From assembly GCA_934561485.1 (NCBI GenBank), contig CAKTGS010000012.1, positions 1-35,539 of the forward strand: 35,539 nucleotides of DNA, in the 5' to 3' direction. Origin of the DNA: an uncultured Faecalibacterium sp. Its GTDB lineage: Bacteria > Bacillota > Clostridia > Oscillospirales > Ruminococcaceae. Below the pieces are notes generated by a model. The model was not told the DNA's origin and made no database searches. It saw only the letters and a program-made list of their open reading frames with translations. The translations under genes were made by a program, and so were the position numbers. Positions 24,826-32,186 of this stretch are shown here, piece by piece. The stretch's first letter is position 1. Each line of letters opens with the position of its first letter.

Positions 24826-25391
24826 AGCGTTTCCCCCTCCTGCACGGGCTGCGCGGGCTTTGTGTACTTCCACAGCAGCACCTTGCCATACTTGTATTGT
24901 TTCTGCAGCGTCAGGCCGCCCGCCTGGGCCGGCAGCACAAGGCCGGTCTCACTCTCGCAGAGCACAATGCCGCCGGGCACGGTACACTTGTCCACTGCGG
25001 GCAGGATCTTTTCCAGCGTGCCGCCCCGGAACGGCGGGTCCAGCAGGATCACGTCAAACTGTTCCCGGCAGGCCGACAAGTATCGGGCTGCCTCGCCCAC
25101 ATTCACCCGGCTGCGGTCAAACACGCCGCAGGCCTTGCAGTTGCGCAGCACAATGTTTACCGCCTCGCGGTTCTCGTCCAGGAACACGCACCGGGCCGCG
25201 CCGCGGCTCAGCGCCTCAATGCCCAGCTGGCCGCTGCCCGCGTACAGGTCCAGCACCCGTGCCCCCGGCAGATCGAACTGTACAATGCTGAACATGGCCT
25301 CCTTGACCTGGGAAAGGGTGGGACGGGTCACATCGGTGCCTGGCAGTGCTTCCAGCCGCCGGCCCCGTGCTTCTCCTGCAATTACGCGCAT
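24822..25391 (-). CDS. rsmD: 16S rRNA (guanine-966-N2)-methyltransferase RsmD
   Basis: A 189-residue SAM-dependent methyltransferase. MRVIAGEARGRRLEALPG, RPTLSQVKEAMFSI, the SAM loop DLYAGSGQLGIEALSRGA and catalytic DPPF are all present. It modifies 16S rRNA in the 30S subunit. The ATG at 25391 has GGAGG at 7 bases. In many Firmicutes coaD follows rsmD; here a coiled-coil gene overlaps its end instead. Transcribed from the consensus-like promoter at 25466-25494. Confidence 0.93.
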   Translation of the reverse strand: MRVIAGEARGRRLEALPGTDVTRPTLSQVKEAMFSIVQFDLPGARVLDLYAGSGQLGIEALSRGAARCVFLDENREAVNIVLRNCKACGVFDRSRVNVGEAARYLSACREQFDVILLDPPFRGGTLEKILPAVDKCTVPGGIVLCESETGLVLPAQAGGLTLQKQYKYGKVLLWKYTKPAQPVQEGETL

Positions 25392-25465
25392 GATCGGACC
25401 TCCTTTTGTGCAGCCGTGCCCGCAGCTTCTGCGCCCGTGCTGCATATGGTTTTCTGTATCTATTT

Positions 25466-25494
25466 ATTATCGTCAAAGCGTGCAGCCTTGTCAA
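25466..25494 (-). promoter_or_regulatory. Promoter of rsmD
   Basis: TTGACA (25494-25489), 17-base spacer, GATAAT (25471-25466) on the minus strand: a near-consensus housekeeping promoter. Confidence 0.85.
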
Positions 25495-25502
25495 GCACTG
25501 CG

Positions 25503-25531
25503 TTGCACTGCCTGCCGCTTTGTGCTACAAT
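25503..25531 (+). promoter_or_regulatory. Promoter of the iron-sulfur flavoprotein gene
   Basis: TTGCAC (25503-25508), 17-base spacer, TACAAT (25526-25531). Its -35 box is only 8 bases from that of the divergent rsmD promoter. Confidence 0.8.
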
Positions 25532-25587
25532 CATAGCAGCAGCGCCGGGCGTTTTGCGGCGCATTCTGCACAAAGGAGAGTATTTTT

Positions 25588-26208
25588 ATGAACGTTCTGC
25601 TCATCAACGGCAGCCCCCACGAGAAGGGCTGCACCTACACGGCCCTGTCCCTCATTGCCAAAGAACTGAATGCCGCCGGGGTGGACACCGAGATCCTGCA
25701 CGTGGGCGGCAAGCCGGTGGGCGGCTGCATCGGCTGCGGCGGCTGCCGCAGCGGCAATGGCTGCGTGTTCGGCGGCGTGGTGAACGAAGCCATTGAAAAG
25801 GCCAAAACCGCCGATGGCTTTGTGTTCGGCAGCCCGGTGCACTATGCATCCGCTTCCGGCAACATGACCAGCTTCATGGACCGCCTTTCCTACGCAGGCG
25901 GCAGATACCTGGCCTACAAGCCCGCCGCCATCTGCTGTTCGGCCCGCCGCGCCGGTACCACCACCACCCTGGACCAGCTGGTCAAGTACCCGCAGTTCTT
26001 CCACATGCCGCTGGTCAACGGCTCTTACTGGGCCATGGTGCACGGCTCCAACGCCGAGCAGGTGCTGCAGGACGCCGAGGGCTGCGCCGTGATGCAGGAA
26101 CTGGGCCGCAACATGGCCTGGATGCTGCACTGCATCGAAGCCGGCAAGGCCGCCGGGTTCGACCACCCGCAGAACCCGCCCCGCCCCATGACCAACTTCA
26201 TCCGCTGA
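25588..26208 (+). CDS. Iron-sulfur flavoprotein / NAD(P)H-dependent FMN reductase family
   Basis: A 206-residue flavodoxin-like protein. The FMN phosphate loop is NGSPHEKGCT (7-16). A compact cysteine motif C47-x2-C50-x2-C53-x5-C59 matches the [4Fe-4S] site of archaeal and clostridial iron-sulfur flavoproteins. FGSPVHYASASGNMTSFMDR is the second FMN-contact segment. Such proteins carry electrons, often to oxygen or peroxide, or reduce quinones; the partner is unknown. The ATG follows AAAGGAGA at 8 bases. It is a single-gene transcript between its own promoter and a terminator. Confidence 0.88.
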   Translation: MNVLLINGSPHEKGCTYTALSLIAKELNAAGVDTEILHVGGKPVGGCIGCGGCRSGNGCVFGGVVNEAIEKAKTADGFVFGSPVHYASASGNMTSFMDRLSYAGGRYLAYKPAAICCSARRAGTTTTLDQLVKYPQFFHMPLVNGSYWAMVHGSNAEQVLQDAEGCAVMQELGRNMAWMLHCIEAGKAAGFDHPQNPPRPMTNFIR

Positions 26209-26218
26209 GTCTCTTTTG

Positions 26219-26243
26219 CTCCCCCTGTTCGGGGGAGTTTTTT
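26219..26243 (+). terminator. Terminator of the flavoprotein gene
   Basis: CTCCCCC and GGGGGAG form a 7-bp stem with a 5-base loop, followed by six T residues, 10 bases after the stop codon. Confidence 0.88.
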
Positions 26244-26382
26244 GTTTTATCAGGCACTCGGCCGGTTTTTCTGCCAAAAACGCCTTAAAAACCCTGCAAA
26301 ACCGGTGCAGATGCTTTTTTCGTTCATAACTTTGTGTTACTATAAGAGGTAGAGTAAATTTGCGAGGGACGGAGATCAGGCT

Positions 26383-28800
26383 ATGGAACACTACGATTGG
26401 AACGATGGCTGGCTGTTTGCCCCCACATTCGGCCCCGCTTTGGTGCGCCCGGACTGCACCGGCCTTGCGCTGGAGCCGGTGCGCATTCCGCACACGGTCA
26501 AGGTACTGCCTTACAACTACTGCAGCGAAAACGACTACCAGCGCCTGTGCGGCTACCGCAAGGTCTTTTTTGCCCCCAAAGAGTGGGCAGGCCGCACCGT
26601 GCTGCTCACCTTCGGGGCCATTGCCCACGATGCCACCGTATTCTGCAACGGGCGGCGGCTGTTCCACCACGGCTGCGGCTACACCGCTTTTACAGTGGAT
26701 CTGACCAGCGCCCTGCGCCTGGGCCAGCAGAATGTGGTGGCCGTGCGCTGCGACAGCCGCGAGGATCTGAACATCCCGCCCTTTGGCGGTGCCATCGACT
26801 ACCTGACCTACGGCGGCATCTACCGCGCCGTGAGCCTGGACATCAAGGAGCCGGCCTACCTGCGGGACGTGTTCATGGAGGCCCGGGCGGAGGGTGACTT
26901 CCGCATTTACACCTCCACCGTGGGCGAGACCATCGGCTGCACCCTGCAGGCCGAGATCCGCAGCCCTTCCGGCAGCCGTGCCGTGTACAGCGGCGAGCTT
27001 TCGCTGCCCATCACCGGCACCCTGAACGGCGTACACCCCTGGAGCATTGAACATCCCACCCTGTACACCCTCACTGTGCGGCTCATCCGCCCCGGCACCA
27101 GCGGCCTGCCAGACCGCGTACTGGACGAAAAAAGCGTGCGGTTCGGTTTCCGCACCATTCAGTTCGTGGCGGGCGGGCTGTACCTGAACGGCCAGCGGGT
27201 GGAACTGCGGGGCCTGAACCGGCATCAGAGCTACGCCTACATGGGTTATGCCATGCCGGACAGCATCCAGCGGCTGGACGCGCAGTTCCTGAAAAAGGAG
27301 CTGGGCTGCAACGCCGTGCGCACCAGCCACTACCCGCAGAGCCCGGCCTTTCTGGACGCCTGTGATGAGCTGGGCCTGCTGGTGTTTACCGAAATGCCCG
27401 GCTGGCAGCACATCGGGGACGATGTGTGGAAGGCCCAGGCTCTGCAGAACTGCCGCGAAATGGTGTGCCAGTGCCGCAACCACCCCAGCGTTTTTCTGTG
27501 GGGTGCCCGGGTCAACGGCAGCCCCGATGACGAAGCCTTTTACAAGCGCACCAACGAAGCCATCCATCGGCTGGACCCCACCCGCCCCACAGCGGGTGCC
27601 CACATCCGGCGCAAGGAGCAGCTGCTGGAGGATGTGTACGCCTACAACGATTATTCCTACCGGGGGCGCGGCCCCGGCTGCGAAGCCCGCGCTGCCGTGA
27701 CCCCCGACATCCGCAAGGGCTATCTGATCAGCGAGTTCGGCGGGCAGGACTTCCCGGCCAAGCCTTTTGACGATGAGCCGCACCGGCTGGTGCAGGCGCT
27801 GCGGCTGGCCGCCGTGCTCAACGACACCATTGCCCAGCAGGGCGTGGCCGGCAGCTTTGGCTGGTGCATGGCAGACTACAACACCCACAAAGAGTTCGGC
27901 AGCGGCGACCGCATCTGCTACCACGGTGTGCTGGATCTGTTCCGCAACCCGAAGCTGTCCGCTGCCGTGTACGCCAGCCAGAAAACGCCCCGTGCGCCTT
28001 CCGACATCGTGCTGGAAGTATCCTCCGCCATGGCCCTGGGCGACCTGCCCGGCGGCGTGCCCGGGGCCTGCTGGGTGTTCACCAACGCCGAGAGCGTGCG
28101 GCTGTACCGCGACAACGATTTTATTGCCGAGTTCTCGCCGGACCGGCATGGCCGCTTTGCCGCCATGCCCCACCCGCCCATCGAGATCTCGGATTTCATC
28201 GGCTCCCTGCTGGAAAAATACGAAGGGCTGGACCATGCCGCCGCCCCGCAGGCAGCCGCCATTCTCAACGAGATGCGCCGGGACGCCATGGAGCTTTCGC
28301 CTCTGTCCCGGGCGCGGATGCTCTCCCTGCGGCTGAACTGGAACGAACTGGTGCGGATGTACTACAAATACATCGGCGTACTGGGCAGCCCAACCGCCGT
28401 GTACCGCTTTGAGGCCGTGTGGCATGGCCGCGCCGTGCGCACCGTGGTGCGGGAGCCGGTGCAGAGCGTGCGGCTGGAATGCGTGGTGCACAACCCCATC
28501 CTGACCGATGGCCCCACCTGGGACTGCGCCGCCGTGAGCCTGCGGGCCATTGACCAGAACGGCAACCTGCTGCCCTACTGCAGCGAAGCCGTGCAGCTGC
28601 AGGTGGACGGCCCGGTGCAGATCCTCGGCCCTGCCGTGGTGCCGCTGCGGGGCGGCATGGCGGGCACCTATCTGGCCACCACTGGCGAAGCCGGCCGTGC
28701 CGTGCTGCACTGCCGCATGGAAGGCGCACTGGACACCGAAGCCGTGCTTACCGTCCGCCGCCGCGAGGGCGAAACCGTAAAATCCGGTCCCCTTTCATGA
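26383..28800 (+). CDS. Glycoside hydrolase family 2 homologue lacking the acid/base glutamate
   Basis: An 805-residue protein with the GH2 domain order: sugar-binding jelly roll (about 1-150, with PPFGGAIDYLTYGGIYR), Ig-like domain (about 155-265), TIM barrel (about 266-560), then extra beta domains. No signal peptide is seen, so it is cytoplasmic. GH2 members act as beta-galactosidases, glucuronidases or mannosidases. The nucleophile segment LISEFGG is intact (E451). The acid/base segment, usually of INES type, reads V-N378-G379-S, so the catalytic glutamate is glycine. The rest of the barrel is well kept. Activity may be lost or changed. The ATG follows GGAG at 8 bases. Neighbours give no substrate clue. 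Confidence 0.88.
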   Translation: MEHYDWNDGWLFAPTFGPALVRPDCTGLALEPVRIPHTVKVLPYNYCSENDYQRLCGYRKVFFAPKEWAGRTVLLTFGAIAHDATVFCNGRRLFHHGCGYTAFTVDLTSALRLGQQNVVAVRCDSREDLNIPPFGGAIDYLTYGGIYRAVSLDIKEPAYLRDVFMEARAEGDFRIYTSTVGETIGCTLQAEIRSPSGSRAVYSGELSLPITGTLNGVHPWSIEHPTLYTLTVRLIRPGTSGLPDRVLDEKSVRFGFRTIQFVAGGLYLNGQRVELRGLNRHQSYAYMGYAMPDSIQRLDAQFLKKELGCNAVRTSHYPQSPAFLDACDELGLLVFTEMPGWQHIGDDVWKAQALQNCREMVCQCRNHPSVFLWGARVNGSPDDEAFYKRTNEAIHRLDPTRPTAGAHIRRKEQLLEDVYAYNDYSYRGRGPGCEARAAVTPDIRKGYLISEFGGQDFPAKPFDDEPHRLVQALRLAAVLNDTIAQQGVAGSFGWCMADYNTHKEFGSGDRICYHGVLDLFRNPKLSAAVYASQKTPRAPSDIVLEVSSAMALGDLPGGVPGACWVFTNAESVRLYRDNDFIAEFSPDRHGRFAAMPHPPIEISDFIGSLLEKYEGLDHAAAPQAAAILNEMRRDAMELSPLSRARMLSLRLNWNELVRMYYKYIGVLGSPTAVYRFEAVWHGRAVRTVVREPVQSVRLECVVHNPILTDGPTWDCAAVSLRAIDQNGNLLPYCSEAVQLQVDGPVQILGPAVVPLRGGMAGTYLATTGEAGRAVLHCRMEGALDTEAVLTVRRREGETVKSGPLS

Positions 28801-28915
28801 TAGATTTGCAGTCTGTTCAAAGTTTTATCATGGTTGGCTGGTATCCTTAAGGCAAAGAAAAAACGGCGGTGCAACACGCCTGCAGCTGTTCTGCATTGAA
28901 AAAGGACTTGAGATT

Positions 28916-29311
28916 ATGAGAGAAAAATTCCGTCAGTTTATGGTTGGCCGCTACGGTACCGATGGTCTGAACCAGTTTTTGAGCTTTGCTTCCATTGCTC
29001 TGCTGCTGGTATCATTGATCACCCGCATCAGCCTGTTCACCTGGCTGGGCGTGGTGCTGCTGGTGTTGTGCTACTACCGCTCCCTGAGCCGCAACATCTC
29101 CAAGCGCACCGAAGAGAACTACCGCTACTACACCCTGAAAGACCGGGCGGACGGCAAGTTCCGCGGCCTGAAGGATCAGTGGGCCAACCGCAAGCTCTAC
29201 CACTACTACCGCTGCCCCCAATGCCGCCAGAAACTGCGCGTGCCCCGCGGCCGCGGCCGCATCCAGATCTCCTGCCCCCGCTGCGGCACCCAGTTCATCA
29301 AAAAGAGCTGA
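28916..29311 (+). CDS. Small membrane protein with C-terminal zinc ribbon
   Basis: A 131-residue protein with two closely spaced hydrophobic segments (about 23-38 and 40-54), a charged linker rich in Tyr and Arg, and a C-terminal zinc ribbon: C100-PQ-C103 and C120-PR-C123. The topology puts the ribbon in the cytoplasm if both helices span. I know similar proteins from Clostridia as hypothetical; no function is assigned. It is followed after 6 bases by the DUF5685 gene, whose weak ribosome site suggests coupled translation. Confidence 0.75.
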   Translation: MREKFRQFMVGRYGTDGLNQFLSFASIALLLVSLITRISLFTWLGVVLLVLCYYRSLSRNISKRTEENYRYYTLKDRADGKFRGLKDQWANRKLYHYYRCPQCRQKLRVPRGRGRIQISCPRCGTQFIKKS

Positions 29312-29317
29312 CGCACC

Positions 29318-30160
29318 ATGTTTGGTTATGTGATTCCCAACCACACCACCCTCTCGCCGGAAGCACGGGGACGCTACCGCTCCGCCTACTGCGGGCTGTG
29401 CCGCCGCATTGATGCCCTGCACGGCCTGCGTGGGCGTTTTACCCTGAGCTATGATCTCACCTTTCTGAACCTGCTGCTGTGCAGCCTGTATGAGGGCGAG
29501 ACCGAATGCGTGCAGGGCTGCAGCCGCTGCCCGGTGCATCCCATCCACGGGGTAGACTGGCGGGCCAGCGGCCCCACCGATTACTGCGCAGACCTGAGCG
29601 TGGCGCTGCATTACTACAACGCTGCCGATAAATGGCAGGATGATCACAATCTGCTGGGTCTGGGATACGAAAAGCTGCTGGAGCGCTGTCAGGCCGATGC
29701 CGCGCAGCGCTGGCCCCGGCAGTGCAATGCCATCCGCAGCTGCCTGGCCCGGCTGGCTGAGTACGAATCTGCCGGCAGCGAGGATCTGGACGCCGTGTCC
29801 GGCTGCTTTGGCGAGCTGATGGCCGAATTGTTCGACTACCGGCAGGACCACTGGTCCCCGGAGCTGCGCAGCATCGGCTTTTCTCTGGGCAAATTCATTT
29901 ACCTGCTGGACGCTTACGATGACCTGGCCCGCGACAAACGGCGCGATGCCTACAACCCGCTGAAAGCCCTGAGCAGGCAGCCCGGGTACGAGGAAGAGAT
30001 GCGGGAGATCTTTGAGCTGCTGCTGGCCCAGTGCGCCCAGAGCTTTGAACGCCTGCCCTGCGTGGAGGACGTGGACCTGCTGCGCAACATCCTGTATTCC
30101 GGGGTGTGGCTCAAGTACAACTGCAAAAATGCAAAACGTTCCGATAAAACCGGCCAATGA
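29318..30160 (+). CDS. DUF5685 family protein
   Basis: A 280-residue mainly helical soluble protein. The opening MFGYVIPN, the paired cysteines C25-GL-C28 and C68-SR-C71, and FTLSYDLTFLNLLL identify the DUF5685 family, common in Clostridia and without known function. A segment D198-AYDDLARD206 followed by YNPL resembles the second aspartate-rich motif of class I isoprenoid synthases such as phytoene synthase; the similarity is by eye only. The four cysteines could bind a metal. It lies between a zinc-ribbon membrane protein and a J-domain protein, an arrangement suggesting joint work in protein quality control or membrane biogenesis. Confidence 0.82.
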   Translation: MFGYVIPNHTTLSPEARGRYRSAYCGLCRRIDALHGLRGRFTLSYDLTFLNLLLCSLYEGETECVQGCSRCPVHPIHGVDWRASGPTDYCADLSVALHYYNAADKWQDDHNLLGLGYEKLLERCQADAAQRWPRQCNAIRSCLARLAEYESAGSEDLDAVSGCFGELMAELFDYRQDHWSPELRSIGFSLGKFIYLLDAYDDLARDKRRDAYNPLKALSRQPGYEEEMREIFELLLAQCAQSFERLPCVEDVDLLRNILYSGVWLKYNCKNAKRSDKTGQ

Positions 30161-30169
30161 GCCGGTTTT
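30146..30169 (+). terminator. Hairpin overlapping the DUF5685 stop codon
   Basis: AAAACCGGC (30146-30154) and GCCGGTTTT (30161-30169) form a perfect 9-bp stem whose 6-base loop contains the TGA stop at 30158-30160. A broken T-rich tract follows. It may end part of the transcription before the J-domain gene. Confidence 0.6.
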
Positions 30170-30178
30170 GTCTTGATT

Positions 30179-30206
30179 TTTCCACGGCAATCCGGTAGAC
30201 TATAAG
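30179..30206 (+). promoter_or_regulatory. Possible promoter of the J-domain protein gene
   Basis: TTTCCA (30179-30184), 16-base spacer, TATAAG (30201-30206). The same ACTATAAG -10 region occurs before the GH2 gene at 26339-26346. Weak -35 match. Confidence 0.4.
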
Positions 30207-30258
30207 AATGCTGTGCAGCAATGCGGCTGCACCAAATGAGACGTGAGGAAGTAGATCC

Positions 30259-30993
30259 ATGAAAGATCCCTACGAGGTGCTGGGCGTTTCGCGCGGCGCA
30301 AGCGATGACGAAATCAAAAAAGCGTACCGTGCCAAGTGCAAGCGCTGGCACCCGGACCTGAACCCCAACGACCCCACCGCCGAGGAGCACTTCAAGGAAG
30401 TACAGGCGGCCTACGATGCCATTACCAAGGGCGAGACCGGCCCCCAGATGGGCGGCGCTTACGGCCAGCAGAGCTACGGCAGCTACCAGCAGCAAAGCTA
30501 CGGCCAGCAGGGGCAGAACTACGGCTTTGGCGGGTTTGAGGGCTTTGACCCCTTCGGGTTCGGCTTTGGCTTTGACGGCTACGGTCAGCAGCAGGGCGGG
30601 GCCAGCTACAACGGCGCAGACACGCCGGAGATGCAGGCCGCCCGCAACTTTGTGGTCAATGGCCGCTACGCCGAGGCCCGCCGCGTGCTGGACGGCATGA
30701 CCGTCCGCAGCGCCCGGTGGTATTATCTTTCTTCGCTGGCCAACCAGGGCCTGGGCAACCGCATTGACGCCCTGCAGGATGCCCGCCGCGCCGTGCAGCT
30801 GGACCCCAACAACATGGAGTACCGGATGCACCTGCAGCGGCTGCAGAACCCCGGCCAGACCTACCGCACCCACACCACCTACGCCCAGCCCGGCGGCCTG
30901 ATGCGCTGGTGCTGGAGCATGATCCTGCTCAACCTGCTGTGCAACTGCTGCTGCGGCGGCTGGGGCTTCGGCCCGCGCTACGGCTTCCGCTGA
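30259..30993 (+). CDS. J-domain protein with Ser-Tyr-Gly-Gln-rich low-complexity region
   Basis: A 244-residue cochaperone-like protein. The J domain fills residues 1-60 with HPD at 31-33, which would stimulate a DnaK-type Hsp70. It is followed by a low-complexity stretch (about 67-120) of repeated SYGQQ-like units and then Gly/Phe repeats. A TPR-like helical region (about 125-195; [17 protein letters not shown]) comes next, and a short hydrophobic, cysteine-rich tail (CNCCCGG). No zinc-finger or C-terminal substrate domains of DnaJ are present, so it is a class C type J protein. The start follows GAGGAAG. Forms a conserved-looking trio with DUF5685 and the zinc-ribbon gene. Confidence 0.85.
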   Translation: MKDPYEVLGVSRGASDDEIKKAYRAKCKRWHPDLNPNDPTAEEHFKEVQAAYDAITKGETGPQMGGAYGQQSYGSYQQQSYGQQGQNYGFGGFEGFDPFGFGFGFDGYGQQQGGASYNGADTPEMQAARNFVVNGRYAEARRVLDGMTVRSARWYYLSSLANQGLGNRIDALQDARRAVQLDPNNMEYRMHLQRLQNPGQTYRTHTTYAQPGGLMRWCWSMILLNLLCNCCCGGWGFGPRYGFR

Positions 30994-31013
30994 GCAAAGA
31001 GCATCACAGCCAA

Positions 31014-31050
31014 AGCAGCCCCCGCATCCTGGGATGCGGGGGCTGCTTTT
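31014..31050. terminator. Terminator between the convergent J-domain and secreted-protein genes
   Basis: A 15-bp perfect stem (31014-31028 with 31033-31047) followed by TTTT on the plus strand; on the minus strand the tail is shorter. It probably serves both convergent genes. Confidence 0.82.
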
Positions 31051-31061
31051 CCGTTTTTGAT

Positions 31062-32006
31062 TCAGCGCACGGTAATGGTACGGGTAATGCTGCTGCAGGA
31101 GTAGTTTCCGCTCACCTTGGCCGTCTGCTGGTAGGTGCCCGGCTCGGCGGGCAGGGTATCGTAACTCTTGTCCACCAGCAGGTTCTTCTTTTTATAGGTA
31201 TAGCTGATCTTGGCGTTGTCCACGGTCTGTCCGTCCGAATCCAGGGCAGCGGCCAGATTGAGGGCCTGGACCTCTTCCACCGTCACCGTGCCGGGCACAT
31301 CGGCAGCCCAGCGCAGGCTCACGCCGCTGCTCTTGGGCTTGATCTTGAACATGGCCACACCGGCCGAGTTCAGGTCGCCGGTTTCCAGCGCCACAGCACC
31401 GGCAATGTAGGAGCCGGAGTCAAAGGGCTGCTCGTCCAGGTAGATGCGACTCAGGGCACCTGCCGGCAGATACTTGCGGATCAGTTCCAGCGCCAGTTTC
31501 ATGCTGTTGGAAACATTGCTCACCGTCTTGACGTAGACCGAGGGGATGTAGAAGTTCAGCGCGTCCATCACGGACACCACTTCGTCCGCCACCCGCAGCA
31601 GCACGCTGACATCGTTGCCGTCAATCAGCTGCTTGAGGTAACCGTAAATGTTGAACTCTTCCTCCTGGTCCGGCGTTTTGGACATCATCTTCGGCAGGGG
31701 GATCATCTTGAGCAGGGTGCGGATCTTATCCGACAGCACCAGGGTCACATAGCCCTTGGCTTCGCCGCCGGTGCCCAGCACCACGCCCAGATACTGGGCA
31801 TCCGCCGGGGTGGTCTCCACCTGCAGCTGGTAGGGGGAGCCGTAGGTCAGGTCGCCCACAGCTTTGATGCGGATGGACACGATATCATTCTGTTCGGCCA
31901 GCACAGCGGGCTGTTCCGTCTGTGCTGCCGCAAAAGCGGGGGTTGCTGCTGCGCTGAGCAGGAATACTGCTGCCAGTGCAAGCGCGATCAAGCGTTTGGC
32001 CTTCAT
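31062..32006 (-). CDS. Secreted protein of unknown function
   Basis: A 314-residue protein with a clear signal peptide (basic MKAKR, hydrophobic core, likely cleavage after AFA at about residue 26). The middle is a mixed helical domain with no motif I recognise. The last 90 residues (from about AALDSDGQTVDNAKI to the end) look like a beta-rich Ig- or MBG-like module ending in TRTITVR, as seen in surface proteins of Firmicutes. No LPxTG or membrane anchor is seen, so it may be released or held by other means. The ATG has AGGAGG at 8 bases and a strong promoter lies upstream. Confidence 0.75.
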   Translation of the reverse strand: MKAKRLIALALAAVFLLSAAATPAFAAAQTEQPAVLAEQNDIVSIRIKAVGDLTYGSPYQLQVETTPADAQYLGVVLGTGGEAKGYVTLVLSDKIRTLLKMIPLPKMMSKTPDQEEEFNIYGYLKQLIDGNDVSVLLRVADEVVSVMDALNFYIPSVYVKTVSNVSNSMKLALELIRKYLPAGALSRIYLDEQPFDSGSYIAGAVALETGDLNSAGVAMFKIKPKSSGVSLRWAADVPGTVTVEEVQALNLAAALDSDGQTVDNAKISYTYKKKNLLVDKSYDTLPAEPGTYQQTAKVSGNYSCSSITRTITVR

Positions 32007-32099
32007 GGTTCAGACCTCCTGTTTGCATGGAATGTTGCAGCCGCGCACACCGCGCGCCGCCGGGGAACCGGTGCAGGCTGTGCACCGCTTTGTACCCTG

Positions 32100-32128
32100 A
32101 TTTTACCGCAAAACGCAGGTTTGGTCAA
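32100..32128 (-). promoter_or_regulatory. Promoter of the secreted-protein gene
   Basis: TTGACC (32128-32123), 17-base spacer, TAAAAT (32105-32100) on the minus strand, about 95 bases upstream of the start codon. Confidence 0.8.
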
Positions 32129-32148
32129 TAACGGGATTCAAGTAATTC

Positions 32149-32182
32149 AAAAAGGGAAGGCCGCTCTGCAGCCTTCCCTTTT
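32149..32182 (-). terminator. Terminator of the GntR-family gene
   Basis: AAAAGGGAAGGC (32150-32161) and GCCTTCCCTTTT (32171-32182) form a 12-bp stem around a 9-base loop; on the minus strand it ends in a T run. It is 4 bases past the regulator's stop. Confidence 0.88.
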
Positions 32183-32186
32183 GCGT

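Noticed and set aside
24822..24873. A longer start for the coiled-coil protein at 24873
   Set aside because: The ATG at 24825 has a good ribosome site and a 4-base overlap with the rsmD stop; the extension reads out of the rsmD sequence.
25531..28710. A 1059-residue minus-strand open frame opposite the flavoprotein and GH2 genes
   Set aside because: It covers two well-supported genes, a terminator and two promoters on the other strand and shows only His/Gly/Ala/Val-rich shadow composition.
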